DNA of 64,000 bases from Kocuria salsicia (GCF_007681555.1 NZ_VELE01000002.1:62001-126000), one strand, 5' to 3'. Numbered from the stretch's first letter, positions 9,282-19,090 are shown. Program-made: numbers and translations. The notes: generated by a model not told the origin, from the sequence alone.

Positions 9282-9344
9282 CCCCGGGGGCGCCCGCGCA
9301 TCCGATCCGGCGCGACGTCGCCGTCCACCGGGCGGGAACCCGGA

Positions 9345-10151
9345 TCAGTGGCCGGTGAGCACGTCCCAGCCGAGCTTCACGATCAGCACCGAGACCACAG
9401 CGAAGAACACCACGCGGATGAACGAGTTGCCCCGGGCCACCGCCGTGCGCGCGCCGATGTACCCGCCCGCCATGTTGCTCAGTCCCAGCACCAGGCCCAG
9501 TCCCCACAGGATCGACCCGTGGGCCCCGAACACCAGGAGAGCACCGAGGTTCGTCGCCAGGTTCGCGATCTTTGCCTTCGCACTGGCTTGCATGAAGCTG
9601 TAGCCGAGCAGCGAGACGAGGCCGATGATGAGGAACGAGCCGGTGCCCGGTCCCATGACGCCGTCGTAGAAGCCGATCACGGCGCCCCGCAGGACGGCCA
9701 GGCCGTAGTGCCGGGCGCCGCTGTGCCGCAGGTCGGTGAACCGGCCCATCGACGGCTTCGCCACCGTGAACGCCAGAACCGCGACGAGCGCCACCACGAT
9801 GATCGGCTTGAACACCCCGGCTGGCAGCGCCGCCGCCACGGCCGCGCCCGCCCCTGCGGCCACGAAGGCCGCCGCCGCCATGGGCAGCGCCGTGAGCAGG
9901 TCCGGATGGATGCGGCGGTGGAACGTCACGGCGGAGGTGGCCGTTCCGAAGACCGAGCCCATCTTGTTCGTGGCCAGTGCCTGCACCGGGGTGAGCCCCG
10001 GGAGCATCAGCGTCACGGGCAGCTGCAGGAGTCCACCGCCTCCCACCACGGCGTCGATGAACCCCGCGGCGAGGCCGGTGAGCGCGAGCAGCAGCAGGAG
10101 ACCGGGGGTCGCGGTGTCCAGTCCCGAGCCCTCGAGGAAGGAGAGATCCAC
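9345..10151 (-). CDS. TSUP family (TauE/SafE-like) membrane transporter
   Basis: A 268-residue integral membrane protein with about eight helices. It has the two family repeats: GFIDAVVGGGGLLQLP near the N-terminus and GFYDGVMGPGTGSF about 135 residues later. TSUP proteins move sulfite, sulfonates, thiosulfate or organic anions; the substrate cannot be told from sequence. It begins 23 bp after the proS stop and may be co-transcribed with it. Start GTG at 10151 is the first in-frame start after proS; the true start could differ by a few codons. Confidence 0.9.
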   Translation of the reverse strand: MDLSFLEGSGLDTATPGLLLLLALTGLAAGFIDAVVGGGGLLQLPVTLMLPGLTPVQALATNKMGSVFGTATSAVTFHRRIHPDLLTALPMAAAAFVAAGAGAAVAAALPAGVFKPIIVVALVAVLAFTVAKPSMGRFTDLRHSGARHYGLAVLRGAVIGFYDGVMGPGTGSFLIIGLVSLLGYSFMQASAKAKIANLATNLGALLVFGAHGSILWGLGLVLGLSNMAGGYIGARTAVARGNSFIRVVFFAVVSVLIVKLGWDVLTGH

Positions 10152-10174
10152 CGCCCCGACCGCTGCGAGCGGCC

Positions 10175-11995
10175 TCAGCGACCGACGCCCGGGGCGTCGC
10201 CCCGGACCTCGGCAGTGATCTCTCCGACCACGTCGTCGCGCTGGATGTCGCGGCTGGTGCCGGTGCCGCGGTCCTTGAGCTCCAGCACACCGTCCTGCAG
10301 ACCGCGACCCACCACGAGCACGGTGGGCACGCCCAGCAGCTCTGCATCCCGGAACTTCACGCCCGGGGAGACCTTGGGACGGTCGTCGAACACGACCGTG
10401 ATCCCGGCGGACTCCAGCTCCGCAACGATTTCCTCTGCGGCCTCCAGGATCTCCGCGCCCTTGCCCGTGGCCACCACGTGGACGTCGGCGGGGCTGATGT
10501 TGCGGGGCCACACTAGGCCCTTGTCGTCGTGGTAGTGCTCCGCGATGGCCGCGAGCGCGCGGGTCACGCCGATGCCGTACGAGCCCATGGTCACTGTCAC
10601 GAGCTTGCCGTTGCTGTCGAGGACCTTCAGCCCCAGGGACTCCGCGTACTTGCGGCCGAGCTGGAAGACGTGGCCCATCTCGATGCCGCGCGCGATCTCC
10701 AGCGGGCCGGAGCCGTCCGGGGCGGCGTCGCCCTCGCGCACCGCGCAGGCTTCCAGCGTGCCGTCCCACGTGAAGTCGCGCTCCGCCACGAGCCCGTACA
10801 CGTGGCTCTCCGCCAGGTTCGCGCCCGTGATCCAGGAGGTTCCGGGAACCACGCGGGGGTCCACGAAGAACGGGATGCCGGTGGCGGACTTCTCGCCCAG
10901 CAGGGGCTCGTCCGTGCTCAGCCCCGGACCGATGTAGCCCTTCACGAGCTGGGGGACGGCCCGCAGCTGCTCCTCGCTCGCGGCGGCCACCTCGAGCTCA
11001 CCGCCCTGTCCCAGGGCGGTGCCGATGCCGGCCTCCACGCGCTTGAGGTCGATCTCCCGGTCCCCGGGGACGCCCACGGCCACGAGCTGCTTCGTGCCGT
11101 CCGGCAGCGTCACCGACAGCACCACGTTCTTCAGGGTGTCCGCGGCGGTCCAGGGCTCGCCCTCGCGGGGGTGCAGCTCGTTGGAGCGCTCCACGAGCGT
11201 GTCGATCGTGGGGCTCGACGGCGTGCGGTGCACCTGCGCGGCCGGGGCCTGCGAGTAGTCGAGCGGCTCCGGTGCCACGGTGGTCACGGCCTCGACGTTC
11301 GCCGCGAAGCCGCCCGCGGTGCGCACGAACGTGTCCTCCCCCACCAGTGAGGGGTGCATGAACTCCTCGGAGCGGGAGCCGCCCATGGCACCGGAGGTCG
11401 CGGCGACCGCCACCACCGGCAGACCCAGCCGCTCGAAGATCCGCACGTACGCGGCGCGGTGCTTGGCGTAGGACTCGTCCAGCCCGGCGTCGTCGACGTC
11501 GAAGGAGTAGGAGTCCTTCATGATGAACTCGCGCCCGCGCAGCAGCCCGGCGCGGGGGCGGGCCTCGTCCCGGTACTTCGTCTGGATCTGGTAGAGGGAC
11601 ACGGGCAGGTCCTTGTAGGACGAGTACATGTCCTTGACCAGCAGGGTGAACATCTCCTCGTGCGTGGGCGCGAGCAGGTAGTCCGCGCCCTTGCGGTCCT
11701 GCAGCCGGAAGAGGTTCTCGCCGTACTCGGTCCACCGGTTGGTGGTCTCGTAGGGCTCACGCGGCAGCAGCGCCGGGAAGTGCACCTCCTGCGCGCCGAT
11801 CGCGTTCATCTCCTCGCGCACGATTCCCTCCACACGGCGCAGCACCGCGAGTCCGAGGGGCAGCCACGTGTAGATCCCGGGCGCCGCGCGGCGGATGTAG
11901 CCCGCACGCACGAGCAGCTTGTGGCTGTCGACGTCCGCGTCCACGGGGTCTTCGCGCAGGGTGCGCAGGAAAAGGGAGCTCAGGCGAAGCGGCAC
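10175..11995 (-). CDS. proS: Prolyl-tRNA synthetase
   Basis: Charges tRNA-Pro; bacterial-type ProS (class II) with an inserted editing domain that clears Ala-tRNA-Pro. The 606-residue length fits this type (usually 560-610). The N-terminus [12 protein letters not shown] is typical. Motif 2 appears as [16 protein letters not shown] (about residue 140) and motif 3 as [10 protein letters not shown] (about residue 474), with the editing insertion between them and an anticodon-binding domain at the C-terminus. The start is GTG. The gene stands downstream of a GNAT/ispG pair, as in related genomes. Confidence 0.97.
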   Translation of the reverse strand: MPLRLSSLFLRTLREDPVDADVDSHKLLVRAGYIRRAAPGIYTWLPLGLAVLRRVEGIVREEMNAIGAQEVHFPALLPREPYETTNRWTEYGENLFRLQDRKGADYLLAPTHEEMFTLLVKDMYSSYKDLPVSLYQIQTKYRDEARPRAGLLRGREFIMKDSYSFDVDDAGLDESYAKHRAAYVRIFERLGLPVVAVAATSGAMGGSRSEEFMHPSLVGEDTFVRTAGGFAANVEAVTTVAPEPLDYSQAPAAQVHRTPSSPTIDTLVERSNELHPREGEPWTAADTLKNVVLSVTLPDGTKQLVAVGVPGDREIDLKRVEAGIGTALGQGGELEVAAASEEQLRAVPQLVKGYIGPGLSTDEPLLGEKSATGIPFFVDPRVVPGTSWITGANLAESHVYGLVAERDFTWDGTLEACAVREGDAAPDGSGPLEIARGIEMGHVFQLGRKYAESLGLKVLDSNGKLVTVTMGSYGIGVTRALAAIAEHYHDDKGLVWPRNISPADVHVVATGKGAEILEAAEEIVAELESAGITVVFDDRPKVSPGVKFRDAELLGVPTVLVVGRGLQDGVLELKDRGTGTSRDIQRDDVVGEITAEVRGDAPGVGR

Positions 11996-12089
11996 GAAAA
12001 GGTCCTAACCGCCCGGGGAACGGGCCGATCTGGGCAATGGATGTCTCCTGGGAGTCTATCGCTGTGCCCCGGGGATGCTCACGGCGGCA

Positions 12090-12114
12090 CGGCGTCGCAT
12101 GCGGCACGACGCCG
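12090..12114 (-). terminator. Hairpin after the GNAT gene
   Basis: CGGCGTCG (12090-12097) pairs with CGACGCCG (12107-12114) across a 9-nt loop, 54 bp past the acetyltransferase stop and upstream of proS. No T-run. Likely a GC-type terminator. Confidence 0.45.
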
Positions 12115-12167
12115 CTCGCAGCACGGCACCGCTCGCCGGGCGGCGCCACTGGCAGCAGGACCGTCCC

Positions 12168-13025
12168 TCACAGCAGGACGGTTGCGAACTCCCCGGTCTG
12201 CTCGAAGCCCACGTGGCGGTAGGTGGCCAGGGCCGGGGCGTTGAAGGAGTTCACGTAGAGGCTCACCACCGGGGTGCGGACACGGGCGAGGGCCACGGTG
12301 GCCGCCATGCACGGCACGGCCAGACCGCGGCCGCGGTACCGGGGGTGGATCCACACGCCCTGGATCTGGCAGACGCGCCCGTGCCGGGAGCCGACGTCCG
12401 CCTTGAACACCACGGTGCCGTCCTCGTCGCACAGCACCGCGGTGCGACCCTCCGCGAGCAGCGAGCGCACGCGTCGTCGGTAGCCCTCGGCCCCGCTGGT
12501 CAGCGGCGAGTAGCCCACCTCCTCGGTGAACATCGCCACGGCGGCGGGAAGCACCCGGTCGAACTCCTCGGGTCCCGCCCAGCACACGCGCGAGGCCGTG
12601 CCACCGAGCAGAGCCGGGGCGGGGTCCCGCTCCATCACGAGCAGGGGCTGGTGGGCGCGGACGTCGAACGGTGCGGGCCAGTTCTCCCGCACCCGGTCCC
12701 ACAGCCCCAGCACGGGCTCGGCCGGGCCGAAGACGGAGGCGAAGCGGGGCCCGCCGCGCAGCAGGAGGTCCGCGACGAGGTCCGTTCCCCGCTCGTCGAG
12801 GGCGATCGGGACGACGTTCGTGCCCACCCAGCACGCCCCCTCGAGCCGGCCGTCCGGGCCCCGCACGCCGTAGACGGGCGGCGTCGCACTGCCGCCGTCA
12901 CGGATGCGCTCCACGTGGGCGGCCACGAACACCGAGGACACGGCGTGCTCGTCGAGCAGCCGGTCCAGCTCCCCCCGGCCCACGGCGGCGGGCGGGAGCA
13001 GCCTCGGGTCGCGGCGTCGGATCAC
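12168..13025 (-). CDS. GNAT acetyltransferase with N-terminal DUF4081-type domain
   Basis: A 285-residue protein. The C-terminal half is a GNAT domain with the acetyl-CoA loop [10 protein letters not shown] (about residues 226-235) and the typical ending [19 protein letters not shown]. The N-terminal 130 residues resemble the DUF4081 domain seen in actinobacterial proteins encoded next to ispG. Substrate unknown. GTG at 13025 overlaps the ispG stop (GTGA), so the two are translationally coupled. Naming of the N-terminal domain rests on position and length more than on a motif. Confidence 0.88.
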   Translation of the reverse strand: MIRRRDPRLLPPAAVGRGELDRLLDEHAVSSVFVAAHVERIRDGGSATPPVYGVRGPDGRLEGACWVGTNVVPIALDERGTDLVADLLLRGGPRFASVFGPAEPVLGLWDRVRENWPAPFDVRAHQPLLVMERDPAPALLGGTASRVCWAGPEEFDRVLPAAVAMFTEEVGYSPLTSGAEGYRRRVRSLLAEGRTAVLCDEDGTVVFKADVGSRHGRVCQIQGVWIHPRYRGRGLAVPCMAATVALARVRTPVVSLYVNSFNAPALATYRHVGFEQTGEFATVLL

Positions 13026-14188
13026 CCGGCGGTCACGACCGGGGCACCCTCGACGGGCTGGCCGTTCTCGTCCACGCCCATCTCCTCGGCCATCTCGTTG
13101 GCCTGGGCGAGCAAGGTCTCCACGATCTGGTCCTCGGGAACGGTCTTGATGACCTCGCCGCGGACGAAGATCTGGCCCTTGCCGTTGCCGGAGGCCACGC
13201 CGAGGTCCGCCTCACGGGCCTCCCCCGGTCCGTTGACGACGCAGCCCATCACGGCCACGCGCAGCGGCACCGTGAGGTGGGCGAGACCCTCGTTGACCTC
13301 TTCGGCGAGCTTGTAGACGTCCACCTGGGCGCGCCCGCACGAGGGGCAGGAGACGATCTCCAGCTTGCGGGGGCGCAGCCCCAGGGACTGCAGGATCTGG
13401 TTGCCCACCTTGACCTCCTCCACCGGCGGCGCGGAGAGGGAGACGCGGATGGTGTCACCGATGCCCTGGGAGAGCAGGATGCCGAACGCGGTGGCGGACT
13501 TCACCGTTCCCTGCAGCGCCGGCCCGGCCTCGGTCACGCCGAGGTGCAGGGGCCAGTCCCCCCGCTCGGCCAGCAGCTGGTAGGCGCGGACCATGGTCAC
13601 GGGGTCGTTGTGCTTCACGGAGATCTTGAAGTCGTGGAAGTCGTGCTGCTCGAACAGCGAGGCCTCCCACACGGCGGACTCCATGAGCGCCTCCGGGGTG
13701 GCCTTGCCGTACTTCTGCAGCAGCCGCTTGTCCAGGGAACCGGCGTTGACGCCGATGCGGATGGAGACCCCCGCCGCCTCCGCGGCGCGGGAGATGCCCT
13801 CGATCTGGTCGTCGAACTTGCGGATGTTGCCCGGGTTCACGCGAACTCCCGCGCACCCGGCGTCGATGGCCGCGTAGACGTACTTCGGCTGGAAGTGGAT
13901 GTCCGCGATCACCGGGATCGGGGACTTCATGGCGATGATCGGCAGGGCGTCCGCGTCGTCCTGGGACGGGCACGCCACGCGCACGATGTCGCAGCCCGCG
14001 GCGTTGAGCTCCGCGATCTGCTGCAGCGTGGCGTTGATGTTCGTCGTGGGAGTGGTGGTCATCGACTGGACGCTGATGGGGCTCTGCGAGCCGACACCCA
14101 CCGAGCCCACGCGGATCTGGCGGGTCGGGCGCCTGGGTGAGAGGACCGGCTGGGGTGCCGCCGGCATGCCGAGGTTGACCGAGGTCAC
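13022..14188 (-). CDS. ispG: 4-hydroxy-3-methylbut-2-enyl diphosphate synthase (flavodoxin)
   Basis: IspG (GcpE) is the [4Fe-4S] enzyme of the penultimate step of the MEP isoprenoid pathway. The 388-residue protein has the TIM-barrel half ([19 protein letters not shown] near the N-terminus) and the cluster ligands SCPSC at about residues 279-283 and [10 protein letters not shown] from about residue 311. GTG at 14188 is fixed by GGAGG six bases upstream; the open frame extends 26 codons further but without homology. dxr lies 3 kb upstream with the metQNI genes between them. Confidence 0.97.
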   Translation of the reverse strand: MTSVNLGMPAAPQPVLSPRRPTRQIRVGSVGVGSQSPISVQSMTTTPTTNINATLQQIAELNAAGCDIVRVACPSQDDADALPIIAMKSPIPVIADIHFQPKYVYAAIDAGCAGVRVNPGNIRKFDDQIEGISRAAEAAGVSIRIGVNAGSLDKRLLQKYGKATPEALMESAVWEASLFEQHDFHDFKISVKHNDPVTMVRAYQLLAERGDWPLHLGVTEAGPALQGTVKSATAFGILLSQGIGDTIRVSLSAPPVEEVKVGNQILQSLGLRPRKLEIVSCPSCGRAQVDVYKLAEEVNEGLAHLTVPLRVAVMGCVVNGPGEAREADLGVASGNGKGQIFVRGEVIKTVPEDQIVETLLAQANEMAEEMGVDENGQPVEGAPVVTAG

Positions 14189-14312
14189 GAATTTCCTCCA
14201 GGGAATTTGGCGTGCGGGGCCCGCGACACGCGCCCCGTGGGAAAGACTTCCCCCATTGTGCCCCACTCGTCCGACACGCGGCAGCCGCGCGTGACCCGCC
14301 GAACACCACGAC

Positions 14313-14340
14313 GCCCCGGCAGCGCACAGGCTGCCGGGGC
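14313..14340 (-). terminator. Terminator of the methionine importer operon
   Basis: GCCCCGGCAGC (14313-14323) and GCTGCCGGGGC (14330-14340) form a perfect 11-bp stem with a 6-nt loop, starting 26 bp after the metI stop and well before ispG. No T-tract, as is usual at this GC. Confidence 0.75.
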
Positions 14341-14365
14341 GGCGTCGGGAACTCGCGGGGGCGCC

Positions 14366-15025
14366 TCAGCGGCGCATGATCCTGCGCGCGAGCCAGTTGC
14401 CGAAGAACTGCACCAGCTGGACCAGGATGATGATCACGATCACCGCGGCCCACGTCACCTGGTCGTTGAAGCGCTGGTAGCCCAGGCGCAGGGCGAAGTC
14501 ACCCAGGCCGCCGGCGCCGATCGCGCCCGCCATCGCGGACATGTCCGTGATGCCGATGACCAGGAACGTGTAGCCCAGGACCAGCGGGCCCAGTGCCTCG
14601 GGCAGGATCACCGTGGTGATGATCTTCCAGCGCGAGACGCCCATGGAGCGGGCCGCCTCGATCACGCCGGGATCCACCGTCATGAGGTTCTGCTCCACGA
14701 TCCGCGCCACCGCGAAGGTGGCCCCGATGGTCATGGCGAAGATCGCGGCGTTGGGGCCCAGCCGGGTCCCCACCACGCTCTCCGTGAGCTTGCCGAGGGC
14801 GGCCAGCAGGATGATGAACGGGATCGGGCGCACGAAGTTCACCAGGAGGTTCAGGACGGTGAAGACCGCCCCGTTCTCCATGATGCTTCCTCGCCGGGTC
14901 ACGTAGAGCCCCATGCCCACGGCCAGGCCGATGAACCCGGCCAGCACGAGGGTCACGGTGACCATGTAGAGCGTGAGCCCCGTGGCGCTCAGCAGCTGCG
15001 GTGCCAGTGTGGACCACTCCATCAC
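14366..15025 (-). CDS. metI: Methionine ABC transporter permease
   Basis: The membrane subunit of a D/L-methionine importer (MetNIQ). The 219-residue protein has five hydrophobic segments and the permease EAA loop, EAARSMGVSRWKI (about residue 128), which docks on the ATPase. It ends with a basic tail LARRIMRR. Its ATG overlaps the metN stop. The order metQ-metN-metI and the SAM-sensing leader upstream make methionine or a methionine relative the likely substrate. Confidence 0.94.
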   Translation of the reverse strand: MMEWSTLAPQLLSATGLTLYMVTVTLVLAGFIGLAVGMGLYVTRRGSIMENGAVFTVLNLLVNFVRPIPFIILLAALGKLTESVVGTRLGPNAAIFAMTIGATFAVARIVEQNLMTVDPGVIEAARSMGVSRWKIITTVILPEALGPLVLGYTFLVIGITDMSAMAGAIGAGGLGDFALRLGYQRFNDQVTWAAVIVIIILVQLVQFFGNWLARRIMRR

Positions 15026-16077
15026 TCAGCCACCTCCTCAACCTTGGTGACCGCCCGGAGGGCATCGACGGTCCGTTCGACGGCGTCCGGCGGGCCCGTG
15101 AGGGACAGCGTGAGCGTCCCGAAGGACCTGGACTGCAGGATGGAGATCCCTCCGAAGGCGATGTTGAAGCGCACGTCCGTGCGTGCTGCGTCCGAGAGCA
15201 CCTCGCCGATCCGGTTCTGGTCGCGCACGTCCACCATGACCAGCCGTCCCGGGTGCTCGCGGCGCAGCTTCTCGACCTCCGCGGCGTTGGGCACCGTGTG
15301 CATCACGGAGCCCACGAACTTGCGGGTGGTCTCGGCCTGCGGGTGCGCGAAGACGTCTGCGGTGGTCCCCACCTCGACCACGCGACCGCTGTCCATCACG
15401 GCCACGCGGTCTGCGATGGCACGCACCACGTCCATCTCGTGGGTGATGAGCACCACGGTGATCCCCAGTTCGCGGTTCACCCGGCGCAGCAGCGCGAGAA
15501 CCTCCTGCGTGGTCTCGGGGTCCAGCGCGGAGGTGGACTCGTCCGCGAGCAGCAGCTCGGGGTTGGACGCGAGCGCCCGGGCAATGCCCACGCGCTGCTT
15601 CTGCCCGCCCGAGAGCTGCTCCGGGTAGTTGCGGGCCCGCTCGGTGAGCCCCACGAACTCGAGCAGCTCCGTGACACGTGCCCGGCGCTCCTCGGGCTTC
15701 CACCCCGCCCGGCGCAGCGGGTACTCGATGTTCCCGGCCACGGTGCGCGAGGTGAACAGGTTGAACTGCTGGAAGATCATCCCGATGTTGTGGCGCACGG
15801 AGGCGAGCTGGGTCTCCGACCGGCCGCTGACCTGCTGGCCACCGACCTCCAGGGTGCCGGACGTGGTGGTCTCCAAACCGTTGATCAGCCGCACCAGGGT
15901 GGACTTTCCCGCGCCCGAGTAGCCGATCACGGCGAAGATCTCCCCGCGCTTGACGTCCAGGGTCACACCGTCCACGGCGGTGACCTCACGGGGGCGTCGC
16001 TTGGGCCCGGTGGTGAAGACCTTGCTGACGTCGCGGAAGCTGACCAGGGTGTCCCCGGCGGCGGGGGCTGCACTCAC
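15022..16077 (-). CDS. metN: Methionine ABC transporter ATP-binding protein
   Basis: The ATPase of the methionine importer. The 351-residue protein has Walker A GYSGAGKST at residues 52-60, signature LSGGQKQRVGIARAL, a Walker B ending LLADESTSALDPET and switch ITHEMD. The last 75 residues form the NIL regulatory domain found in MetN, where methionine binds and inhibits uptake. GTG at 16077 overlaps the metQ stop (GTGA), so metQ, metN and metI are tightly coupled. Confidence 0.95.
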   Translation of the reverse strand: MSAAPAAGDTLVSFRDVSKVFTTGPKRRPREVTAVDGVTLDVKRGEIFAVIGYSGAGKSTLVRLINGLETTTSGTLEVGGQQVSGRSETQLASVRHNIGMIFQQFNLFTSRTVAGNIEYPLRRAGWKPEERRARVTELLEFVGLTERARNYPEQLSGGQKQRVGIARALASNPELLLADESTSALDPETTQEVLALLRRVNRELGITVVLITHEMDVVRAIADRVAVMDSGRVVEVGTTADVFAHPQAETTRKFVGSVMHTVPNAAEVEKLRREHPGRLVMVDVRDQNRIGEVLSDAARTDVRFNIAFGGISILQSRSFGTLTLSLTGPPDAVERTVDALRAVTKVEEVAE

Positions 16078-16958
16078 TTGGTCTGGTCCTTCAGGTCCTG
16101 GGAGTAGCGCGTGAGGAGGTCCTTGAGCTCCTGCTGGTCCACCTTGGTGGGGACCGCGGTGCCCTTGGTCTCCTTCTTCTCGGCCTCCTGGACCTTGTCG
16201 TCGTAGTAGAACCCGGCGACCTTCTTCAGGGTCTCGTCGTCCGCGTTGGCCTCGGTGGACGCGAAGATGTTGTCGTACACCTTGGCGCTGTCCGCCGTGG
16301 GGTCGTCCTGGGCCAGCGCGGACTCGGGCTCGAGATTGGCACGGTCGAGGAAGTCGTTGTTCACCACGGAGGCGGCCACGGAGTCCATCGAGAGCACGGT
16401 CTGCTCCGCAGAGACCGGGCGCACCTTGATCTTGGACTTGTCCGTATCCACGTCCTGCTCGGTGGGGGCGATCGTGTCCTTCGTGAAGCTCACCAGACCC
16501 TGCTGCTTGAGCAGGTTCAGCGAGCGGGAGAGGTTGATCGAGTCGTTGGGAACCGCGATCTCGTCCCCCTGCTTGAAGTCGTCAACGGACTTCAGCGTCT
16601 TGGAGTACAGCCCCAGCGGGAAGATGGAGGTGGAGCCCACCGGGGTGATGGTGTCCCCGGAGTTGTTGTTGTAGTCCGCGAGGTACGCGATGTGCTGGAA
16701 CCAGTTCATGTCGATGTCGCCGCTCTTCAGCGCGGGGTTCGGCTGGCTGTAGTCGCTGAAGTCCACGAACTCCACGGTGACGTCGTTCTCGGCGGCCACT
16801 TCCTTGAGGGCGTCCTGCACCGGCGTGGCCCCCACGATGCCGATGGTGATCTTGCCGTCCGCGGCCGGGTCCGTGTTGTCGGACCCGCCACCGCACGCGG
16901 TCAGGGTGAGGCCCAGGGTGGTGGCCAGAACGAGGGGAATCAGACGCTTGGTTCGCAT
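16074..16958 (-). CDS. metQ: Methionine-binding lipoprotein
   Basis: The substrate-binding lipoprotein of the importer (NlpA/MetQ family), tethered outside the membrane. The 294-residue precursor has a basic start MRTKR, a hydrophobic core and the lipobox LTAC with Cys22 as the lipidation site. The mature part shows family features such as FVDFSDYSQPNPALKSGDID and NWFQHIAYL. ATG at 16958 (GGAAAGG upstream) was chosen because the signal peptide begins there. A SAM-IV-type riboswitch precedes it by about 95 bp. Confidence 0.95.
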   Translation of the reverse strand: MRTKRLIPLVLATTLGLTLTACGGGSDNTDPAADGKITIGIVGATPVQDALKEVAAENDVTVEFVDFSDYSQPNPALKSGDIDMNWFQHIAYLADYNNNSGDTITPVGSTSIFPLGLYSKTLKSVDDFKQGDEIAVPNDSINLSRSLNLLKQQGLVSFTKDTIAPTEQDVDTDKSKIKVRPVSAEQTVLSMDSVAASVVNNDFLDRANLEPESALAQDDPTADSAKVYDNIFASTEANADDETLKKVAGFYYDDKVQEAEKKETKGTAVPTKVDQQELKDLLTRYSQDLKDQTK

Positions 16959-17050
16959 GATCGTGCCTTTCCAGGGTCGGGAGTGGTTGCGCCGCGCAAA
17001 CGGTCCCGCACTGGACGGAGGGTGCAGATCAGGCATGTGCCATTTCAGAG

Positions 17051-17170
17051 AAAAACCGCACTTGCCGTGATCGCATCGAATCGCGGCCGGATGGTCATCT
17101 GGGGCACCCCGCTACGGGAGAGGGTTGCCGTCCGGCCAGCCAGAGCTACGCGCCGGATCTCGTCATCCGC
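17051..17170 (-). ncRNA. SAM-IV riboswitch in the metQ leader
   Basis: Read on the minus strand, the leader contains CTGGCCGGACGGCAACCC, then a hairpin with a GGGGTGCCCC strand, then AGATGACC, and at its 3' end CACGGCAAGTGCGG followed by TTTTT. The outer helix is GGATG/CATCC. Order and sequence closely follow the SAM-IV class known from actinobacteria (mycobacterial examples share GGCAACCCTCC, GGGGTGCCCC, GATGACC and GCGGCAAGCGCGG). It should sense S-adenosylmethionine and lower metQNI expression when SAM is plentiful. Limits are approximate to about 10 nt. The class assignment is from memory of the consensus. Confidence 0.82.
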
Positions 17171-17175
17171 ACAGA

Positions 17176-17181
17176 ATCGTA
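17176..17181 (-). promoter_or_regulatory. -10 box of the metQNI operon
   Basis: TACGAT on the minus strand lies seven bases before the GGATG that opens the riboswitch, which puts the transcription start at the aptamer's 5' end. No convincing -35 is seen. Confidence 0.5.
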
Positions 17182-17218
17182 GCACGCGACGTGTGACGAA
17201 CCGTGACGCCCCGGGACC

Positions 17219-18496
17219 TCAACGGCGCCCCGCAATGCGCTCGTCCGCGACACGGCGGGCCCACTGCTCGGCGGCCAGGACGTCCTCGAGACCCGGCTGC
17301 GCGACGACGTCGTGCTCCCCCAGCACCCACTCGACCACGTCCACGATCTCCGTGAAACCCAGCTGCGAGCGGTGGAAGGCGTGGACGGCCTGCTCGTTGG
17401 CCGCGTTGAACACCGCCGGTGCCGTGCCGCCGGTGGTTCCCGCGCTCTTCATGAGCTCCACGGCGGGGAACGCCACCGGGTCCAGCGGCTCGAAGGTCCA
17501 CTCGGCCGCCCGCGTCCAGTCGCACGCGGCGGCCGCGCCCGGCACACGGTGGGGCCAGCCGAGGCCGAGCGCGATGGGAAGGCGCATGTCCGGCGGCGAG
17601 ACCTGCGCGAGGGTGGAGCCGTCCACGAACTGGACCATGGAGTGCACCACGGACTGCGGGTGGACGGTGACGTCGATCCGCTCCAGCGGCACGTCAAAGA
17701 GCAGGCTCGCCTCCAGCACCTCCAGGGCCTTGTTCACCATGGTCGCGGAGTTGGTGGTCACCATCACGCCCATGTCCCACGTGGGGTGGCGCAGCGCCTG
17801 CTCGGGGGTCACCTCCGCCAGCTGCGCGCGCGTCATCCCGCGGAACGGACCGCCGGAGGCCGTCAGCACCAGGCGGTCCACCTCCGCGGCCGTGCCGGAG
17901 CGCAGCGCCTGGGCGATCGCGGAGTGTTCCGAGTCCACCGGGATCAGGGCGTCCTCGAGTCCTGTGGCCGCGGCTGCGCGTTTCACGAGCGGGCCGCCGG
18001 CGATCAGCGACTCCTTGTTGGCCAGCGCCACCCGCCGACCCGCCCCGAGGGCGGCGAGCGTGGGAGCGAGTCCGATGCTGCCGGTGATCCCGTTGAGCAC
18101 GAGGTCCGCGCCCTCCCACGCCGCGATCCGCTCCGCGGCGTCCGAGCCGTGCAGGATCTCGGGCACGGGCGACGACGACGCGCGGGCGGCGGCCGTGAGC
18201 GCCTCGCGCAGGCGGGCGGCGTCGTCCGCGGAACCGCTCGTACCCACGGCCCGCACCCGGAAGGCGACGGCCTGGCGGGCCAGCAGATCCAGGTTGGACC
18301 TGCCTGCAGCGAGGGCGACGACTTCGAACGGCGAGTGACCTACACCCTCCCCCGGCCTGCGCAGCCCGGCGGCCTCCGCGACGACGTCCAGGGCCTGCGT
18401 GCCGATGGAGCCCGTGGACCCCAGGATCACCAGGCGGCGGGGGGCATCCCTGGTGGCGGCGTCGAGGTCGGGGGTCATGGCGCGGGTCTCAGTCAT
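17219..18496 (-). CDS. dxr: 1-deoxy-D-xylulose 5-phosphate reductoisomerase
   Basis: Dxr converts DXP to MEP with NADPH, the committed step of the MEP pathway. The 425-residue protein has the nucleotide loop GSTGSIG at residues 26-32, NKESLIAGG with the substrate/metal region, VDSEHSAI (metal ligands) and the flexible-loop area around SGGPFRGM. ATG at 18496 keeps a short N-terminal extension; an internal ATG at 18478 is an alternative. In related actinobacteria a site-2 protease gene usually lies between dxr and ispG; here the methionine importer does. Confidence 0.96.
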   Translation of the reverse strand: MTETRAMTPDLDAATRDAPRRLVILGSTGSIGTQALDVVAEAAGLRRPGEGVGHSPFEVVALAAGRSNLDLLARQAVAFRVRAVGTSGSADDAARLREALTAAARASSSPVPEILHGSDAAERIAAWEGADLVLNGITGSIGLAPTLAALGAGRRVALANKESLIAGGPLVKRAAAATGLEDALIPVDSEHSAIAQALRSGTAAEVDRLVLTASGGPFRGMTRAQLAEVTPEQALRHPTWDMGVMVTTNSATMVNKALEVLEASLLFDVPLERIDVTVHPQSVVHSMVQFVDGSTLAQVSPPDMRLPIALGLGWPHRVPGAAAACDWTRAAEWTFEPLDPVAFPAVELMKSAGTTGGTAPAVFNAANEQAVHAFHRSQLGFTEIVDVVEWVLGEHDVVAQPGLEDVLAAEQWARRVADERIAGRR

Positions 18497-18590
18497 GCCC
18501 CCAGTATCCCGCGTGCTCGGCCCCTGGCACGCACGCGGACCCGCCCGGGTGCGGACACGGCCTGGGGCACGGATACGGACCCGGGTACGG

Positions 18591-18624
18591 AACAAGGGCG
18601 CCACCCGGAGGTGACGCCCTTGTT
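18591..18624. terminator. Bidirectional terminator between glsB-type gene and dxr
   Basis: AACAAGGGCGCCACC (18591-18605) and GGTGACGCCCTTGTT (18610-18624) form a 15-bp stem with one mismatch and a CGGA loop. The ends are T-rich on either strand (CTTGTT), so it can work both ways. It follows the small membrane gene (stop 18652). Confidence 0.8.
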
Positions 18625-18651
18625 CGCTGGGTCAGTGCGACCGCTGTGGAC

Positions 18652-18915
18652 TCAGCGGCGACGGCCGGCCACGAAGCCGTAGATCAGCAGCACGATGATC
18701 GCGCCGATCACGGACGTGATGATGGTGCCGAAGCTGATTTCGTCGATACCGGCGTGCAGACCGGGAATGATGGACCCGATCCAGCCACCGAGGAACGCGC
18801 CCACGATGCCGAGGATGATGGTGACGATGATCCCGCCACCCTGCTTGCCCGGAAGGATCAGCTTGGCGAGAGCGCCCGCGATCAGACCGAGGATGATCCA
18901 GCTGAAAATGCCCAT
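18652..18915 (-). CDS. GlsB/YeaQ/YmgE family small membrane protein
   Basis: An 87-residue protein with three hydrophobic segments rich in Gly, Ile and Ala. MGIFSWIILGLIAGALAK, the central GGIIVTIILGIVGAFLGG and the C-terminal IIVLLIYGFVAGRRR are typical of the transglycosylase-associated (GlsB/YeaQ) family, which is linked to general stress in several bacteria without a known mechanism. ATG at 18915 has AGAGGTGGAG upstream. It is a single-gene unit closed by a strong terminator. Confidence 0.9.
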   Translation of the reverse strand: MGIFSWIILGLIAGALAKLILPGKQGGGIIVTIILGIVGAFLGGWIGSIIPGLHAGIDEISFGTIITSVIGAIIVLLIYGFVAGRRR

Positions 18916-19090
18916 GTCTCCACCTCTAGTTACGTTTGTCACACAGGCGGGTGTCCGCTGTGATCGTGTTCAGGGAACCACCATCATTCTACTACTTGTT
19001 TCCGGCGTAAGGACACAGGTCACAGGGTGGTGTAGCACACGCTCCCGCCCTGCGGACGACAGCCGCGGAACCTGGAGGCAGCGCCCCCGG

